A program made the translations under genes and the position numbers. Shown in pieces: positions 22,418 through 32,397 of a DNA stretch of 60,505 nt. Numbering within the stretch: the first letter of the stretch is position 1; every line of letters begins with the position of its first letter. The notes below the pieces were generated by a model that had not been told where the DNA came from, made no database searches, and saw nothing but the letters and a program-made list of their open reading frames with translations. Origin of the DNA: an uncultured Clostridia bacterium (GTDB lineage: Bacteria > Bacillota > Clostridia > Saccharofermentanales > Saccharofermentanaceae); assembly GCA_947303255.1 (NCBI GenBank), contig CAMYXL010000008.1, forward strand, positions 1 through 60,505, given 5' to 3'.

Positions 22418-23770
22418 TTACTTAGATAGTTTTCTCTTTTGCTTTGAGTTGATTATCGAGAAATAGATTATGCACATAACGATGCCGATCAGTGTTGCCA
22501 AAGGAGCAGCTTGTCCGATATACGTAAGTGATGCATTTGGTCTTATACTCATGATGTATGAAAACGGAAGACGTATCGCAAATGATTGAATTAATCCTTG
22601 TACCATAACAAATGTTGATTTGGAATGACCGTTGAAATATCCCAAGAAACTGAAGAGTATAGAAGTGATGATTGCCTCAGGTGCAAAGCCTCTTAAGAAC
22701 TCCGCAGCTCTTGCTATGTATTCAGGATTATCTGTAAAGACTGATGCCGGGATATCGCCGTGAAGGAATGTGATTATTGCTACAGGGATTCCAATAATGA
22801 CACCTATTACCATTCCCGTTCTCATTGCTTTCTTTGCTCTTGCTTCATTTCCTGCGCCAACATTCTGTGCTACGAACGAAGACATGCTCTGGATTATCGA
22901 AGCAGGGATGAGCATAACAAAACCGACTATCCTTTGTGATACTCCGTACCCTGAGGAAGCTTCAAGTCCGAGCTTATTAACGAATGCACAGATCGCGAGG
23001 AAAGTTACATTGGTAAGTATTTCCTGAAGTGCGAGAGGTGCACCGATCTTAAGGAAATGAAAGACTTCAAGACCGAAGGTGAAATCTTTCTTGGAAAGCT
23101 TAAACGGAAGAGCTTGTTTTCGAATAACAAGAAGAGAGATAACGACACTTATCGCCTGTGAAATGATGGTGGCAAGAGCGGCACCTGCTACATTAAGCTT
23201 CAATACAGCAACGAAGAAAAGGTCGCCTAAGATATTTGCGACGCATGCTATCGCGACGAATAGGAGAGGGAGTCTGGAATTACCGAGGCCTCGAAAGATA
23301 CAGCTTATGAAATTATAAAAGACAACGAATACAAAACCCGCGCCGCAGATCCTGATGTAAAGGGTGGTCGCATTGAGTGCTTCTTCAGGTGCCTGCATGA
23401 GGATCGCGATGGGCCTCGCGAGAATGATAAGAACGAGTGACAGGACCGCGCTGAGAACGAGGAAGAAGCATACCGCATTTCCGAGGAGTCGACCTATCTT
23501 ATCAGGTTCTCCGGTACCTAAGTACTGACCGATAAGAACAGTTACGCCTGTTGTTAATGCAACAACAGTGAACGTAAATAATTGAAGGATACTGGCACCT
23601 GTGGATACACCAGAGATGCCGTCCTGTGAACCGAATCTTCCTACGATAAGAAGATCTATGGCGCTGTACATCGATTGAAGGATAAGGGCGGCAAGAATAG
23701 GGAGCATAAACCCTACTAATTTCTTGGTTATGCTCCCGCTTGTAAAATCTGCTTTGTTGTCATTATTCAT
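22418..23770 (-). CDS. MATE-family efflux transporter
   Basis: 450-residue multidrug and toxic compound extrusion pump with about 12 hydrophobic segments. The N-terminal half has LPILAALILQSMYSAIDLLIVGRFG and VTVLIGQYLGTGE. The second half carries the repeat-related MLIPASIIQSMSSFVAQNVGAGNEARAKKAMRTG. Such pumps export cationic drugs or metabolites using sodium or proton gradients. It overlaps the upstream EEP-family gene by eight bases, so the two are co-transcribed. The substrate is unknown. Confidence 0.93.
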   Translation of the reverse strand: MNNDNKADFTSGSITKKLVGFMLPILAALILQSMYSAIDLLIVGRFGSQDGISGVSTGASILQLFTFTVVALTTGVTVLIGQYLGTGEPDKIGRLLGNAVCFFLVLSAVLSLVLIILARPIAILMQAPEEALNATTLYIRICGAGFVFVVFYNFISCIFRGLGNSRLPLLFVAIACVANILGDLFFVAVLKLNVAGAALATIISQAISVVISLLVIRKQALPFKLSKKDFTFGLEVFHFLKIGAPLALQEILTNVTFLAICAFVNKLGLEASSGYGVSQRIVGFVMLIPASIIQSMSSFVAQNVGAGNEARAKKAMRTGMVIGVIIGIPVAIITFLHGDIPASVFTDNPEYIARAAEFLRGFAPEAIITSILFSFLGYFNGHSKSTFVMVQGLIQSFAIRLPFSYIMSIRPNASLTYIGQAAPLATLIGIVMCIIYFSIINSKQKRKLSK

Positions 23771-24851
23771 CTAACAGTTTGAACTCCATATAGATCGGAT
23801 CGTGATCTGAACGCTGGAAGTCCCAGTCAAGTGATTTGTAGGTAATGACTTCAACGTTATCTGATACGATGAATCCGTCGGCGAGAACTGTAAATGTTTC
23901 ACCCGGGATCCATGCAATGTCCGAATTTCTGCAGCTATTATGCTCGATATCTGATTCTTCTGCAACCTTGAATCCGAGATTACTTCCTGAAGGAAGTTTT
24001 TCCATTGGGAAAGGCTGTGCCCAGTCAGGTACGCCCTCACCGGATTCGCCTCTGAGATTATGGTTGAAATCGCCGCCGCAGATGACGTAGTTTCCGTTCT
24101 CGATCTCTTTTTGGATATCGCCCATGAGCATGCCGAGCTGGCCTTCTCTAACGGAAGCATCGCTGCCGTATGCGGACAGGTGAACGTTAAAGATGCAAAG
24201 TTCCTTACCGTTTTCGACAGGTATTCTCGTGATGGAATAACAACGGTCGAGGTCGACGATCCTCTTAAGAGATGTGGAGACCGGAAGGCTTCTTCTAAGT
24301 GATGATGAGAAATAAAGTGATGAGCATGTAAGAAGGCCTGACTGGTTCTTGCCGTGTGGCTCAGTCAAAGGCCAGAACAGGAAAGGTGAATCGAAGTTCT
24401 GTGAGAATACATAGTTCGAATAACCGAAGATGTTCTTAAGTTGCTCTGCTTCATCGACATGATAAGTTCTCGTTCCGTCGGTATCGACTTCCTGAAGGAT
24501 AACTATATCAGGGTTAACGCTCTTAACGTCATTTCCGATGCCGTCGATATTTAAGATGAGACCGTCTTTGCTCTTAGCCCAGGAAGAATCACCGCCGTCC
24601 ATGAAGAAACTGTAATCGCTCTCGTATGCACCGAAACCGATGTTATATGTCATGATGGAATATGTCTCGTTAACTGAAGCCTGCTGTATAACTTCTCCTC
24701 TGTTGTCGATCGTAAGCTCTTTGTTGTCTTCGATCCTGTGATAGGATGCGAAAGCGTAGATTACATAACCTCCTACAACGACTACGAGAATTGCGAGTAT
24801 GATTGCGACGACCTTAAGTATCGTCTTTACGATTGATTTTGATCTTGCCAA
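23763..24851 (-). CDS. Membrane-anchored endonuclease/exonuclease/phosphatase-family protein
   Basis: EEP-superfamily hydrolase (DNase I fold) anchored by one N-terminal helix (about 8-34) with the catalytic domain outside. Motifs: MTYNIGFGA (metal site), PDIVILQEVDTDGTR (catalytic Glu), LCIFNVHLSAYG, VICGGDFNHNL (Asp and Asn) and the final RSDHDPIYMEF (Asp-His). The likely substrate is a phosphodiester or lipid phosphate rather than cytoplasmic DNA. The TTG at 24851 was chosen because GGGGGTG precedes it; a GTG at 24860 is an alternative. The frame is open further upstream, but that would cross the divergent gene's leader. It is coupled to the MATE pump. Confidence 0.82.
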   Translation of the reverse strand: MARSKSIVKTILKVVAIILAILVVVVGGYVIYAFASYHRIEDNKELTIDNRGEVIQQASVNETYSIMTYNIGFGAYESDYSFFMDGGDSSWAKSKDGLILNIDGIGNDVKSVNPDIVILQEVDTDGTRTYHVDEAEQLKNIFGYSNYVFSQNFDSPFLFWPLTEPHGKNQSGLLTCSSLYFSSSLRRSLPVSTSLKRIVDLDRCYSITRIPVENGKELCIFNVHLSAYGSDASVREGQLGMLMGDIQKEIENGNYVICGGDFNHNLRGESGEGVPDWAQPFPMEKLPSGSNLGFKVAEESDIEHNSCRNSDIAWIPGETFTVLADGFIVSDNVEVITYKSLDWDFQRSDHDPIYMEFKLLDE

Positions 24852-24887
24852 TTGTGTCACCCCCAAGGGATATTGTACATATGATGT

Positions 24888-24893
24888 TATAAT
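24888..24893 (+). promoter_or_regulatory. Extended -10 of the Sel1-repeat gene
   Basis: TGTTATAAT is an extended -10 (TG-n-TATAAT at 24885-24893). No consensus -35 is seen. It lies 31 bases before the start codon. Confidence 0.55.
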
Positions 24894-24923
24894 ATTAAAA
24901 GAAGTTATTTTACGGGGGTGTTT

Positions 24924-26810
24924 ATGTATAAGCCGATGAAGGGGAGTCCGGTAGTTCATATAGCGACGGGAAGGATAGGCGTCGCATCTGCCGATCTGGG
25001 CAATTCCTGGCTTGTATCATTCCGCGACAAGAGCCTTCTTCATCCGGAGAACATCGCCATCCCGACTGAGGAACTTGACAGCGTTATCCTTCCTGAGATC
25101 AAGGGTTCCGAGATCAAGGAAGTCGTAAGGGGAAATCTGGATATCAGGGAACTTACCGCTAATTTTCTCGTTATCGGCGAGATATCCAAGCGCAGCAAGT
25201 ATAAACTCAAGGCTGCTGATCTTCTGTCCGGAATCAAGACACTTCTCGTAGCATTCGAACTGGAAAAGGTCGCTGATTACTGCCTTTTCGTGTGCTCGCT
25301 CCTTTATGAGATCTTACCGCCTCCTGAATTCGACGACCGCTTCGAAGAAAGGGAAGTCATCGAATACTCAGTAGGCCTTTTAAACCAGATCTTCGTAAAG
25401 ATACTCGAGAACCCTTTGCTGGTCAACATTGAAGAAGCAATCCATTTCTTTGAATATATCGAAAAAGACCTCAAGGACTACATAGATGAAGGCATTATCC
25501 CTGACATGGTATACGCGAGTTTTCTCGGGAAAACTGACGCTGACGAAGCCTGCCTTGAGGGTGATGCATACATGGAAAAGTTCAAGTTCGCCCTCGAGTA
25601 TCTGTGCGCCAAAGATGATCCTCAGGCGATAAAGACAAGAGGTTATTGTTACTATACGGGTAACAAGATGTATAAGCAGGATTTCTATAAATCCCGCGAC
25701 GCTTTCTTAAAGTATTATTCCATGACAGGTTCCGCGACTGCCGCAAACACGCTCGGCTACATCTACTACTACGGAAGATGCAACGGCGGAAAACCGCAGT
25801 ATGACGAGGCTTTCAAGTACTTCAGCATCGGCCATGCGGCAGGACTGTTTGAAAGTACTTATAAGCTCGCGGATATGTTCGCCAAGGGTTATTACATAGT
25901 CCAGAACGGCAGGATCGCCATGGAACTTTACTGGTCCGTATATAACGAATGCTTTGAGCAGATAAGGCGCGAGAACTACGATTCCAAATTCGCCGATGTC
26001 GCTTTACGAATGGGTAATTGTTATATGCACGGAATCGGCGTCGAAGAAGACTACGAGACTGGTTACGCATATTATCTGCAGGCGAAGTTCGCCATTGAAA
26101 AGAGAATGCAGGAACTGGACTACTACGGCGATGACGTTGTCTATAAGAGCGTCAGGAGCGCCTTGACGGAGGCCAGAAGGAAATACAAAAAGCATGACAC
26201 CAAGGTTGTCTTCGGAGGACCTCAGTGGGTATTGTGGCTCGGAATGGGCGAGAGAAATTGCACCATTAGACTCGCGCCTTTCCCGGACGGATCCATCATG
26301 ATCGAAGGAAAGATGCTGAGTAACAGCAAGGATAAGGACGGATTACCGCCTAAGATCATGGTCGTAATTCCTCCGGCAGATTACTGCGCGCTCAAGAACA
26401 AGATCATGGTCAAAACTGCACCGGGAAGTACCTATGAGATCTTCGGTGAACCGGAAAAAATGGTGTTTAACAATGTTACATATAACGACGCAGAGGGCGT
26501 TTCCACGTTTTGGCTCGACGGTATCCCGGTTGGAAGGATCACCACCAAATATTATGAGATAAGCGCCCCGCTTCCTGCTGAAACGGAAGGTCATAAGGGC
26601 AAAAAGCACAGATTCGTGTCGGTTGTTTTCGATGGCTCGAAAAGGAAATACGACTACCTTTGCACTGATAAGTCGGTAAAGCCAGGAGACAAAGTTATAG
26701 TAAGCGGATATGATGGAGACACGATAGTTACGGTAACGGATGTTTTCGATAGATATGAGGATGAACTTCCGATGCCGATCAAAAAGTACAAAAAGGCAAA
26801 GAAGATATAA
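24924..26810 (+). CDS. Sel1-like repeat (TPR-related) protein
   Basis: 628-residue cytoplasmic protein. Residues 1-60 form a small beta-rich start (GSPVVHIATGRIGVASADL). Residues about 205-410 contain Sel1-type alpha-alpha repeats (AANTLGYIYYYGRCNGGKPQYDEAFKYFSIGHAAGLFESTYKLADMF..., RMGNCYMHGIGVEEDYETGYAYYLQA). The C-terminal part is beta-rich and ends with a small barrel-like segment (SVKPGDKVIVSGYDGD...VTDVFD) and a Lys tail. Sel1 repeats mediate protein-protein contacts; the enzymatic role, if any, is unknown. The ATG at 24924 has GGGGG five bases before it. Divergent from the EEP gene. Confidence 0.75.
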   Translation: MYKPMKGSPVVHIATGRIGVASADLGNSWLVSFRDKSLLHPENIAIPTEELDSVILPEIKGSEIKEVVRGNLDIRELTANFLVIGEISKRSKYKLKAADLLSGIKTLLVAFELEKVADYCLFVCSLLYEILPPPEFDDRFEEREVIEYSVGLLNQIFVKILENPLLVNIEEAIHFFEYIEKDLKDYIDEGIIPDMVYASFLGKTDADEACLEGDAYMEKFKFALEYLCAKDDPQAIKTRGYCYYTGNKMYKQDFYKSRDAFLKYYSMTGSATAANTLGYIYYYGRCNGGKPQYDEAFKYFSIGHAAGLFESTYKLADMFAKGYYIVQNGRIAMELYWSVYNECFEQIRRENYDSKFADVALRMGNCYMHGIGVEEDYETGYAYYLQAKFAIEKRMQELDYYGDDVVYKSVRSALTEARRKYKKHDTKVVFGGPQWVLWLGMGERNCTIRLAPFPDGSIMIEGKMLSNSKDKDGLPPKIMVVIPPADYCALKNKIMVKTAPGSTYEIFGEPEKMVFNNVTYNDAEGVSTFWLDGIPVGRITTKYYEISAPLPAETEGHKGKKHRFVSVVFDGSKRKYDYLCTDKSVKPGDKVIVSGYDGDTIVTVTDVFDRYEDELPMPIKKYKKAKKI

Positions 26811-26837
26811 TAAGAGAAAAGGGCAAAAAACTTATTA
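26808..26837 (+). repeat. Leader hairpin before the GH16 gene
   Basis: TAATAAG (26808-26814) and CTTATTA (26831-26837) flank 16 bases and end at the TGGAGG ribosome binding site. Confidence 0.45.
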
Positions 26838-26851
26838 TGGAGGACTGACCT

Positions 26852-27877
26852 ATGAAAAAGGCCACATTCGCGCTGGTGATGGCATCACTGATGCTCCTGG
26901 GATCATGCGCAAAAACGACTGAAGTAGCGACTTCGGAGGAAACAACCACAACGGCTCAGGCGACAGAAACAAGCGAGGCAACGACTGAAACTACTACGGA
27001 AGCAACAACAGAGGAGACAACGACTCAGATTGCTCCGGAGATCACGACAACAGAACCTGTAGAGACTGAACCGCCGACGCCGCCGGAAGGATGCGTTGTG
27101 CCGGAAGGATATACTTTCGTATGGTCAGATGAATTCGACGGCGATGAATTAAGCAAAGACAACTGGAATACCGAGCATCACAACAAGGGATACGTAAATA
27201 ACGAGCTTCAGGAATATACCTGGGGAACAACGAATGTCTATGTTGAGGACGGAGATCTCGTTATCCAGCCTCTTAAAGAAGTCTCTGATAGTGGTGAAGT
27301 TACATACACATCCGGAAGGATCAACTCATATCAGAACGCATCGTTCCTCTACGGCTATTTCGAAGCGAGGATCAAGGTTCCTGAAGGTAAGGGATTCCTG
27401 CCTGCATTCTGGATGCTTCCGAGTAAGAATACATACGGCGGATGGCCTTTGTCAGGTGAGATCGACATCATGGAAGTTGTCGGAGGAAATGAGAGTACGA
27501 CATACTCAACGCTTCACTACGGACTTCCTCATGATCAGACACAGGGTTCTACTTCCATAAGCGGAAAACTGTCGGATGACTATCATATCTACGCATGCGA
27601 ATGGGTTCCGGGTAAGATGTCATTCTATCTCGACGGAGAGAAATTCTTTGAGACAAGCGACTGGTTTTGTACTACGCAGCTCGGAGTCGAAAAGGATTAT
27701 CCTGCACCGTTTGACGGAGCATTCTACTTTACCCTTAATGTAGCAGTAGGCGGTGACTGGCCGGGTGATCCTGATGAGAGCACGATGTTTGACGAGTCAG
27801 CTCAGATGAGAGTTGATTACGTTCGTGTATATCAGATGGATTCTTATGATGACAGCTCAGTCGTTAAGCCTTCCTGA
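26852..27877 (+). CDS. GH16 endo-beta-glucanase lipoprotein (laminarinase/lichenase type)
   Basis: Cell-surface glycoside hydrolase of 341 residues. The signal peptide ends in a lipobox with Cys19 (LLGSC), then a Thr/Glu-rich linker (about 21-75) spaces it from the membrane. The GH16 jelly roll begins near WSDEFDGDELSKDNW. The catalytic motif is GEIDIMEVVG with Glu203 (nucleophile), Asp205 and Glu208 (acid/base); this six-residue ExDxxE form with the inserted Met is the laminarinase (beta-1,3) or beta-1,3-1,4-glucanase subtype. GGAGG lies ten bases before the ATG. It follows the Sel1 gene by 41 bases and may be co-transcribed with it. Confidence 0.93.
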   Translation: MKKATFALVMASLMLLGSCAKTTEVATSEETTTTAQATETSEATTETTTEATTEETTTQIAPEITTTEPVETEPPTPPEGCVVPEGYTFVWSDEFDGDELSKDNWNTEHHNKGYVNNELQEYTWGTTNVYVEDGDLVIQPLKEVSDSGEVTYTSGRINSYQNASFLYGYFEARIKVPEGKGFLPAFWMLPSKNTYGGWPLSGEIDIMEVVGGNESTTYSTLHYGLPHDQTQGSTSISGKLSDDYHIYACEWVPGKMSFYLDGEKFFETSDWFCTTQLGVEKDYPAPFDGAFYFTLNVAVGGDWPGDPDESTMFDESAQMRVDYVRVYQMDSYDDSSVVKPS

Positions 27878-27879
27878 TC

Positions 27880-29700
27880 TTATTTGAAAGGAATAATTCT
27901 GGCAGCGATACACTTGCTTCCGAATTCGGTACTTCTGGTAAATCCCAGGACTACCTCTCTTCTTGTTGCGCCGCCTTTGAGCTGTGAGACCCAGAAATTC
28001 TTACCTGAAGGATCACTTGATCTGTCCATAAATGTAAGATAGAGTCTTTCAACAAAATCCTCATCGGAGAGGTTAAGACCTTCCATCTCAGGGCTCAAGA
28101 AGAACTCTACACCTGCATCTTCGCCGGTAATTTCAAAGTTAGCCAGAAGCTTAGCCCAGAAGTCACGACCTTCAGTATCATAGTCTCTTCCGAGAGCTGT
28201 CTGATAGAGTCGCTCAACAAATGCGTTGGTAGCATCGGTAGGTGCGATCTTGATGGATGAAGCAGCAGTTCCGCCGGATTTGATTCCGTAGGAAGCACAT
28301 GTATCTGCCCACTCCTTGGAATTGATGAAGAAGTCAGCGAGAGTTTCAAAGTTTACTTCGCCCTTGCAAAGTGCGATGGTCCAGAAGTTCTTACCTTCGT
28401 AATCGAATTCACGATTGAAGAATGCTCTGTAAAGAACGTTCAGATAATCACTGTAACTTATAGTCTTGCTCTTGAACTCTGCGGACTTAAGGAAATTGTA
28501 TGCGCACTCTGCGCCTGTATTTCTGTAGTTGTAAAGCTCGTTAACCCAGAACTCTTCTCCTTCAGGTTCAGCTTCACGACCGAGAACGCAGGTATACATT
28601 CTGTCGACGAATGCTCTTATCTGATCAATGGAACTTCCTGTATCAGTAGGCATCGGAACAGGGGAGTTCGTAACCTCGAACTTGGTTCCGTTGTAGTAAA
28701 CGTAGTGAGGATTTGATCCGCCTTCGTTGATCTTCTTACAATAAAGACCGTTAAGGAAATCGACGAAGAAATAAGTGTTGCCGTCGTACTCGAAGTAAAG
28801 TTCACCCGTGTAGAGGCCGTTGTATTCTGTATTGTCAGGCATTTTATCGTAGAAAGATCCTACGATAGGTGAGTAGATATCACTGTTATAGAGAAGATAT
28901 GAAAAGCTTACGTTAAACCTGGTGTGGGAGATCGTAGTCCTGTCATCGTTGGTGACGTCAACGCAGTACCAATAGCCGTGAACATTTACGAAGTTCCACA
29001 TGTGGGATTCACTCTCGACACAGATAGCTTCAATATCGTGAAGTTTCAAAAGGATCTGGAATGCCTTGCTGTAGCCTGTGCAGACAGTCCTTTGAGTGTT
29101 GAAAGCGCTGACGATGTTCTGACCGTCATAGACGCTCGAGAGATCATAAGTAAGTTTCTGGATAAGATAATCGTGGATGAAAAGCTCAATATCAGCAGGT
29201 CTGTTTGAAGTAAGTCCTGCATTGATCTCGTTATTCCATGCTTCGATATTTGAACGAAGCTGCTTGGTCGTAGAACTCCTGGTTTTTCCGTTAAGGAAGT
29301 CAGAATATACATAATCATGGATCTCAACGATCTGTCCGGTATGAACATTCATGTAGTAGGAAAAGCCGTTGAGAACAAAGTAATACTGCGGCTTATCGTC
29401 TTTGAAAAAGTAGAAGACATCTACCAGCTGACGCTGGGTAAGCCCCATATTTGAAACGTTGATGCTGATATCAGGATTGGTTTCCGTGCCGAAAAGAAGA
29501 CCGCTGCATACCTTATCGAGTTCGTTATAGAAAACTTTCTCGCTGTCTGTGAGACGGTCATAATAATAGTGACCTGAAAGACCGTTCCAAAAATCACGGT
29601 CGCTTAATCTGGTCTCAGCTGAGACACGTGTTCCAGGGATCATCGCGAAAACGACGATCATCGATAATATCAATGATAAGAATCTGAATCTTCTACGCAT
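27880..29700 (-). CDS. Secreted transglutaminase-like protein with DUF4214 repeats
   Basis: 606 residues with a signal peptide (about 1-28). A transglutaminase/cysteine-protease-like core follows, with Cys207 (QRTVCTGYSKAFQ), His233 (SESHMWNFVNV) and Asp248 (YWYCVDVTNDD), the expected catalytic triad. From about residue 350 there are four units of the DUF4214 type (AFVDRMYTCVLGREAEPEGEEFWVNEL, LNVLYRAFFNREFDYEGKNFW, FVERLYQTALGRDYDTEGRDFW, FVERLYLTFMDRSSDPSGKNFW). DUF4214 is found in S-layer and surface proteins, so cell-wall association is likely. The stop codon lies two bases from the GH16 stop on the other strand. Confidence 0.88.
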   Translation of the reverse strand: MRRRFRFLSLILSMIVVFAMIPGTRVSAETRLSDRDFWNGLSGHYYYDRLTDSEKVFYNELDKVCSGLLFGTETNPDISINVSNMGLTQRQLVDVFYFFKDDKPQYYFVLNGFSYYMNVHTGQIVEIHDYVYSDFLNGKTRSSTTKQLRSNIEAWNNEINAGLTSNRPADIELFIHDYLIQKLTYDLSSVYDGQNIVSAFNTQRTVCTGYSKAFQILLKLHDIEAICVESESHMWNFVNVHGYWYCVDVTNDDRTTISHTRFNVSFSYLLYNSDIYSPIVGSFYDKMPDNTEYNGLYTGELYFEYDGNTYFFVDFLNGLYCKKINEGGSNPHYVYYNGTKFEVTNSPVPMPTDTGSSIDQIRAFVDRMYTCVLGREAEPEGEEFWVNELYNYRNTGAECAYNFLKSAEFKSKTISYSDYLNVLYRAFFNREFDYEGKNFWTIALCKGEVNFETLADFFINSKEWADTCASYGIKSGGTAASSIKIAPTDATNAFVERLYQTALGRDYDTEGRDFWAKLLANFEITGEDAGVEFFLSPEMEGLNLSDEDFVERLYLTFMDRSSDPSGKNFWVSQLKGGATRREVVLGFTRSTEFGSKCIAARIIPFK

Positions 29701-29859
29701 ATAAAAACCTCTTGTATTGCCTTGGTTTATATTATCAGAGAAATCATACTAATGGAAAGATGAAACTGTAACAAATAATAAGCATATAAGTTATTTTTTA
29801 ATATGTACTGTCACAATAAATGATATAATCTCCTATAGTTTAATTCAAGGAGAATGATG

Positions 29860-30402
29860 ATGGTAATTGAATCCAAAAAGATCGACAGATCTTATGCCAA
29901 GGAGTTCCAGAATGTCGTATATCAGGGAACTGTACTCATGAAGAATCCGAGAAAGGGAACGAAGGATCTTTTCGTTATCTATCCGGGCATCGCGGTATTT
30001 TGTCTGTTCTTGGGTTTCGGTATGCTTTTCATGGCGCTTTGCACGTCATTTTTCAAAGAGCACGATTATCTTTACTACTGTCTCGCAGGTGCGTTCCTTG
30101 GAACTTTGATCGTTGGTGCTTTCTACGTTAAGCTCCTTTTGAACCTTAACAAGAGCGTTAAGAAAGATCGTAACGTAACATATACTTTCGGAGAAGAAGG
30201 CTTCAAATATGAAGACCACGAATCCGATGCTCTCGACATCAAGTGGGAAGACTGCAACTGCCTTCTTATCATGGAGCACGGAATGTACATCATCCCGAAC
30301 AGCGACAAGGATGGTGCCCTGATCGGAATCCCGATAGAACATAAAGATCAGGTAACTGGCTTTCTCAAAGAAAATGATATTGATTTGGAAATAGTAAAGT
30401 AA
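29860..30402 (+). CDS. YcxB-like membrane protein
   Basis: 181 residues. Two transmembrane segments (about 44-67 and 75-97) are followed by a cytoplasmic beta domain of about 80 residues (YTFGEEGFKYEDHESDALDIKWEDC, MYIIPNSDKDGALIGIP) resembling the YcxB-like C-terminal domain. Function unknown. Three Met codons are adjacent; the third was chosen because AAGGAG then lies at a normal distance. A TATAAT sits at 29824-29829. Monocistronic with its own terminator. Confidence 0.75.
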   Translation: MVIESKKIDRSYAKEFQNVVYQGTVLMKNPRKGTKDLFVIYPGIAVFCLFLGFGMLFMALCTSFFKEHDYLYYCLAGAFLGTLIVGAFYVKLLLNLNKSVKKDRNVTYTFGEEGFKYEDHESDALDIKWEDCNCLLIMEHGMYIIPNSDKDGALIGIPIEHKDQVTGFLKENDIDLEIVK

Positions 30403-30404
30403 AA

Positions 30405-30437
30405 AGAGGATGTCACAATGACATCCTCTTTCTTTAT
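30405..30437 (+). terminator. Intrinsic terminator of the YcxB-like gene
   Basis: AGAGGATGTC pairs with GACATCCTCT around ACAAT, followed by TTCTTT. Confidence 0.88.
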
Positions 30438-30468
30438 TCACAGGTTTACACATCTGTTTCCGTTAATC

Positions 30469-30843
30469 TTATTTCTTTCTAATGGTTATTATTCCGTTCT
30501 TTACGGCATTATACAAATTGTATGAGCCGGATGTTTGTGTTACATATACAGGCTTTAATGCTCCGCTATTAATGTACTTCACCATACTGTCAGCATATGG
30601 ACAATTAGCGAGGCATCCGGAACTATTAAGGACAACCATATCTCCCTGACGGATACCGTAGGTATTGTATGCATATTTTCCACTGCTGTTTTCTCCGTAA
30701 ACAACAACGTAAATATATGTGGTAGCCTTATAGACACCGGAGTAATCTTTTGCTGATACATCTTGTGAGTGCAATGGGATGATTGCATATGCGCCTAAGA
30801 ATAATGCCAATGCTAAAACAACACTTATAATCCTTTTGTTCAT
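30469..30843 (-). CDS. Small secreted hypothetical protein
   Basis: 124 residues. A signal peptide (about 1-31, ending near VSAKD) precedes a mature part of about 93 residues rich in Tyr, Ser, Asn and Val with two Cys (SGCLANCPYADSM) that could form a disulfide. No family recognised. A purine-rich ribosome binding site precedes the Met. It stands alone between convergent and divergent neighbours. Confidence 0.6.
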   Translation of the reverse strand: MNKRIISVVLALALFLGAYAIIPLHSQDVSAKDYSGVYKATTYIYVVVYGENSSGKYAYNTYGIRQGDMVVLNSSGCLANCPYADSMVKYINSGALKPVYVTQTSGSYNLYNAVKNGIITIRKK

Positions 30844-31024
30844 GTTCTTTTCTCCTTTTCAGATGAAGTGTTATGTGTAAACCTGAAATATATATCTTTT
30901 GAATAATAAGTATTAGGTATTATTACTTTTCGGACAATATCTGATACATTAAAGGTTAACAGTAGCAATACTCTTTGTATATGCGCTTATATCACGAGAC
31001 ATCACGTTTTTTTACAACATTTTT

Positions 31025-31067
31025 GTCGAAAAAAGAACTGTTCCCGTGAAAAGACGGAAACAGTTCT
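31025..31067 (-). terminator. Intrinsic terminator of the thiamine operon
   Basis: On the minus strand AGAACTGTT-CCGT pairs with ACGG-AACAGTTCT, then six T residues and CGAC. Confidence 0.92.
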
Positions 31068-31092
31068 AAATGTCAAATTATAAGAAATATTA

Positions 31093-32397
31093 TCAGAGAA
31101 TATCGATATACTCTCCTGCGAGTGCTTTGTTCATACTTCTTACTGCACAGAACTTACCGCACATGGAACATGTATCATCGTGCTCAGGTGCTCTGCTGTC
31201 GCGGATAGCCTTGGCTGTCTCAGGATCGATGGAGCACTCCCACTGCTTATCCCAGTCGAATGTTCTTCTGGCATCAGCCATCTGATCATCAAGGTCACGT
31301 GCGTGTGGGATCTTCTTTGCGATATCAGCTGCGTGAGCTGCGATCCTGGATGCGATGATGCCCTGCTTAACGTCTTCAACGTTAGGGAGAGCCAAGTGCT
31401 CTGCAGGTGTTACGTAGCAAAGGAAAGCTGCACCTGCGGAAGCTGCGATAGCGCCGCCGATAGCTGAAGTGATGTGATCATAACCCGGAGCGATATCTGT
31501 TACGAGAGGTCCGAGTACATAGAACGGAGCGCCCATGCACATTTTCTGCTGGATCTTCATGTTTGCTTCGATCTCATCCATTGCCATGTGTCCTGGACCT
31601 TCGATCATTACCTGAACGTCCTTAGCCCATGCACGCTTTGTAAGCTCAGCAAGGCGAACGAGTTCTTCGATCTGGCATACGTCACTGGAATCTGCAAGAC
31701 ATCCCGGACGGCAAGCGTCACCGAGAGAAATAGTAACGTCGTACTCACGGCAGATGTCGAGGATCTCATCGTAATACTCGTAGAAAGGATTCTCTTCTCC
31801 TGTCATGCACATCCAAGCAAAGATCAATGAGCCGCCGCGGGATACGATGTTCATCTTTCTCTTGTGCTTCTTGATCTGCTCGATGGTCTTTCTTGTGATA
31901 CCGCAGTGAAGGGTAACAAAGTCTACACCGTCTTCTGCGTGAAGTCTTACTACGTCGATAAGATCTTTTGCAGTAAGAGTAGCGAGATCTCTTTGATAGT
32001 GGATAACGCTGTCATATACAGGCACTGTACCGATCATAGCAGGGCATTCGGATGTAAGCTTTTTTCTGAACGGCTGTGTGTTTCCGTGAGACGAGAGGTC
32101 CATGATAGCCTCTGCTCCCATGTCTACTGCAGCCATGACTTTCTGCATCTCGATGTCATAGTCCTTACAGTCTCTGGATACTCCAAGGTTAACGTTGATC
32201 TTGGTCTTGAGCATCGATCCTACACCGTTCGGGTCGATACATGTGTGAAGCTTGTTTGCGCAGATAGCTACCTGACCTTTTGCAACGAGATCTCTGATCT
32301 CTTCTTCGGTCCTGTACTCCTTTTTGGCAACTGCCTTCATTTCAGGTGTGATGATGCCGCGCTTTGCTGCATCCATTTGAGTTGTGTACTCTCTCAT
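31093..32397 (-). CDS. thiC: Phosphomethylpyrimidine synthase, short bacterial form
   Basis: Radical-SAM enzyme converting aminoimidazole ribotide into hydroxymethylpyrimidine phosphate, the pyrimidine half of thiamine. 434 residues, lacking the N-terminal ThiC-associated domain of the long form. Diagnostic segments: [58 protein letters not shown] and the C-terminal iron-sulfur motif CSMCGKFC (Cys410, 413, 417). The ligand spacing is CxxCxxxC. It is the last gene of the thi operon. Its ribosome binding site (GGAGG) lies inside an upstream small open reading frame whose stop overlaps the ATG. Confidence 0.96.
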   Translation of the reverse strand: MREYTTQMDAAKRGIITPEMKAVAKKEYRTEEEIRDLVAKGQVAICANKLHTCIDPNGVGSMLKTKINVNLGVSRDCKDYDIEMQKVMAAVDMGAEAIMDLSSHGNTQPFRKKLTSECPAMIGTVPVYDSVIHYQRDLATLTAKDLIDVVRLHAEDGVDFVTLHCGITRKTIEQIKKHKRKMNIVSRGGSLIFAWMCMTGEENPFYEYYDEILDICREYDVTISLGDACRPGCLADSSDVCQIEELVRLAELTKRAWAKDVQVMIEGPGHMAMDEIEANMKIQQKMCMGAPFYVLGPLVTDIAPGYDHITSAIGGAIAASAGAAFLCYVTPAEHLALPNVEDVKQGIIASRIAAHAADIAKKIPHARDLDDQMADARRTFDWDKQWECSIDPETAKAIRDSRAPEHDDTCSMCGKFCAVRSMNKALAGEYIDIL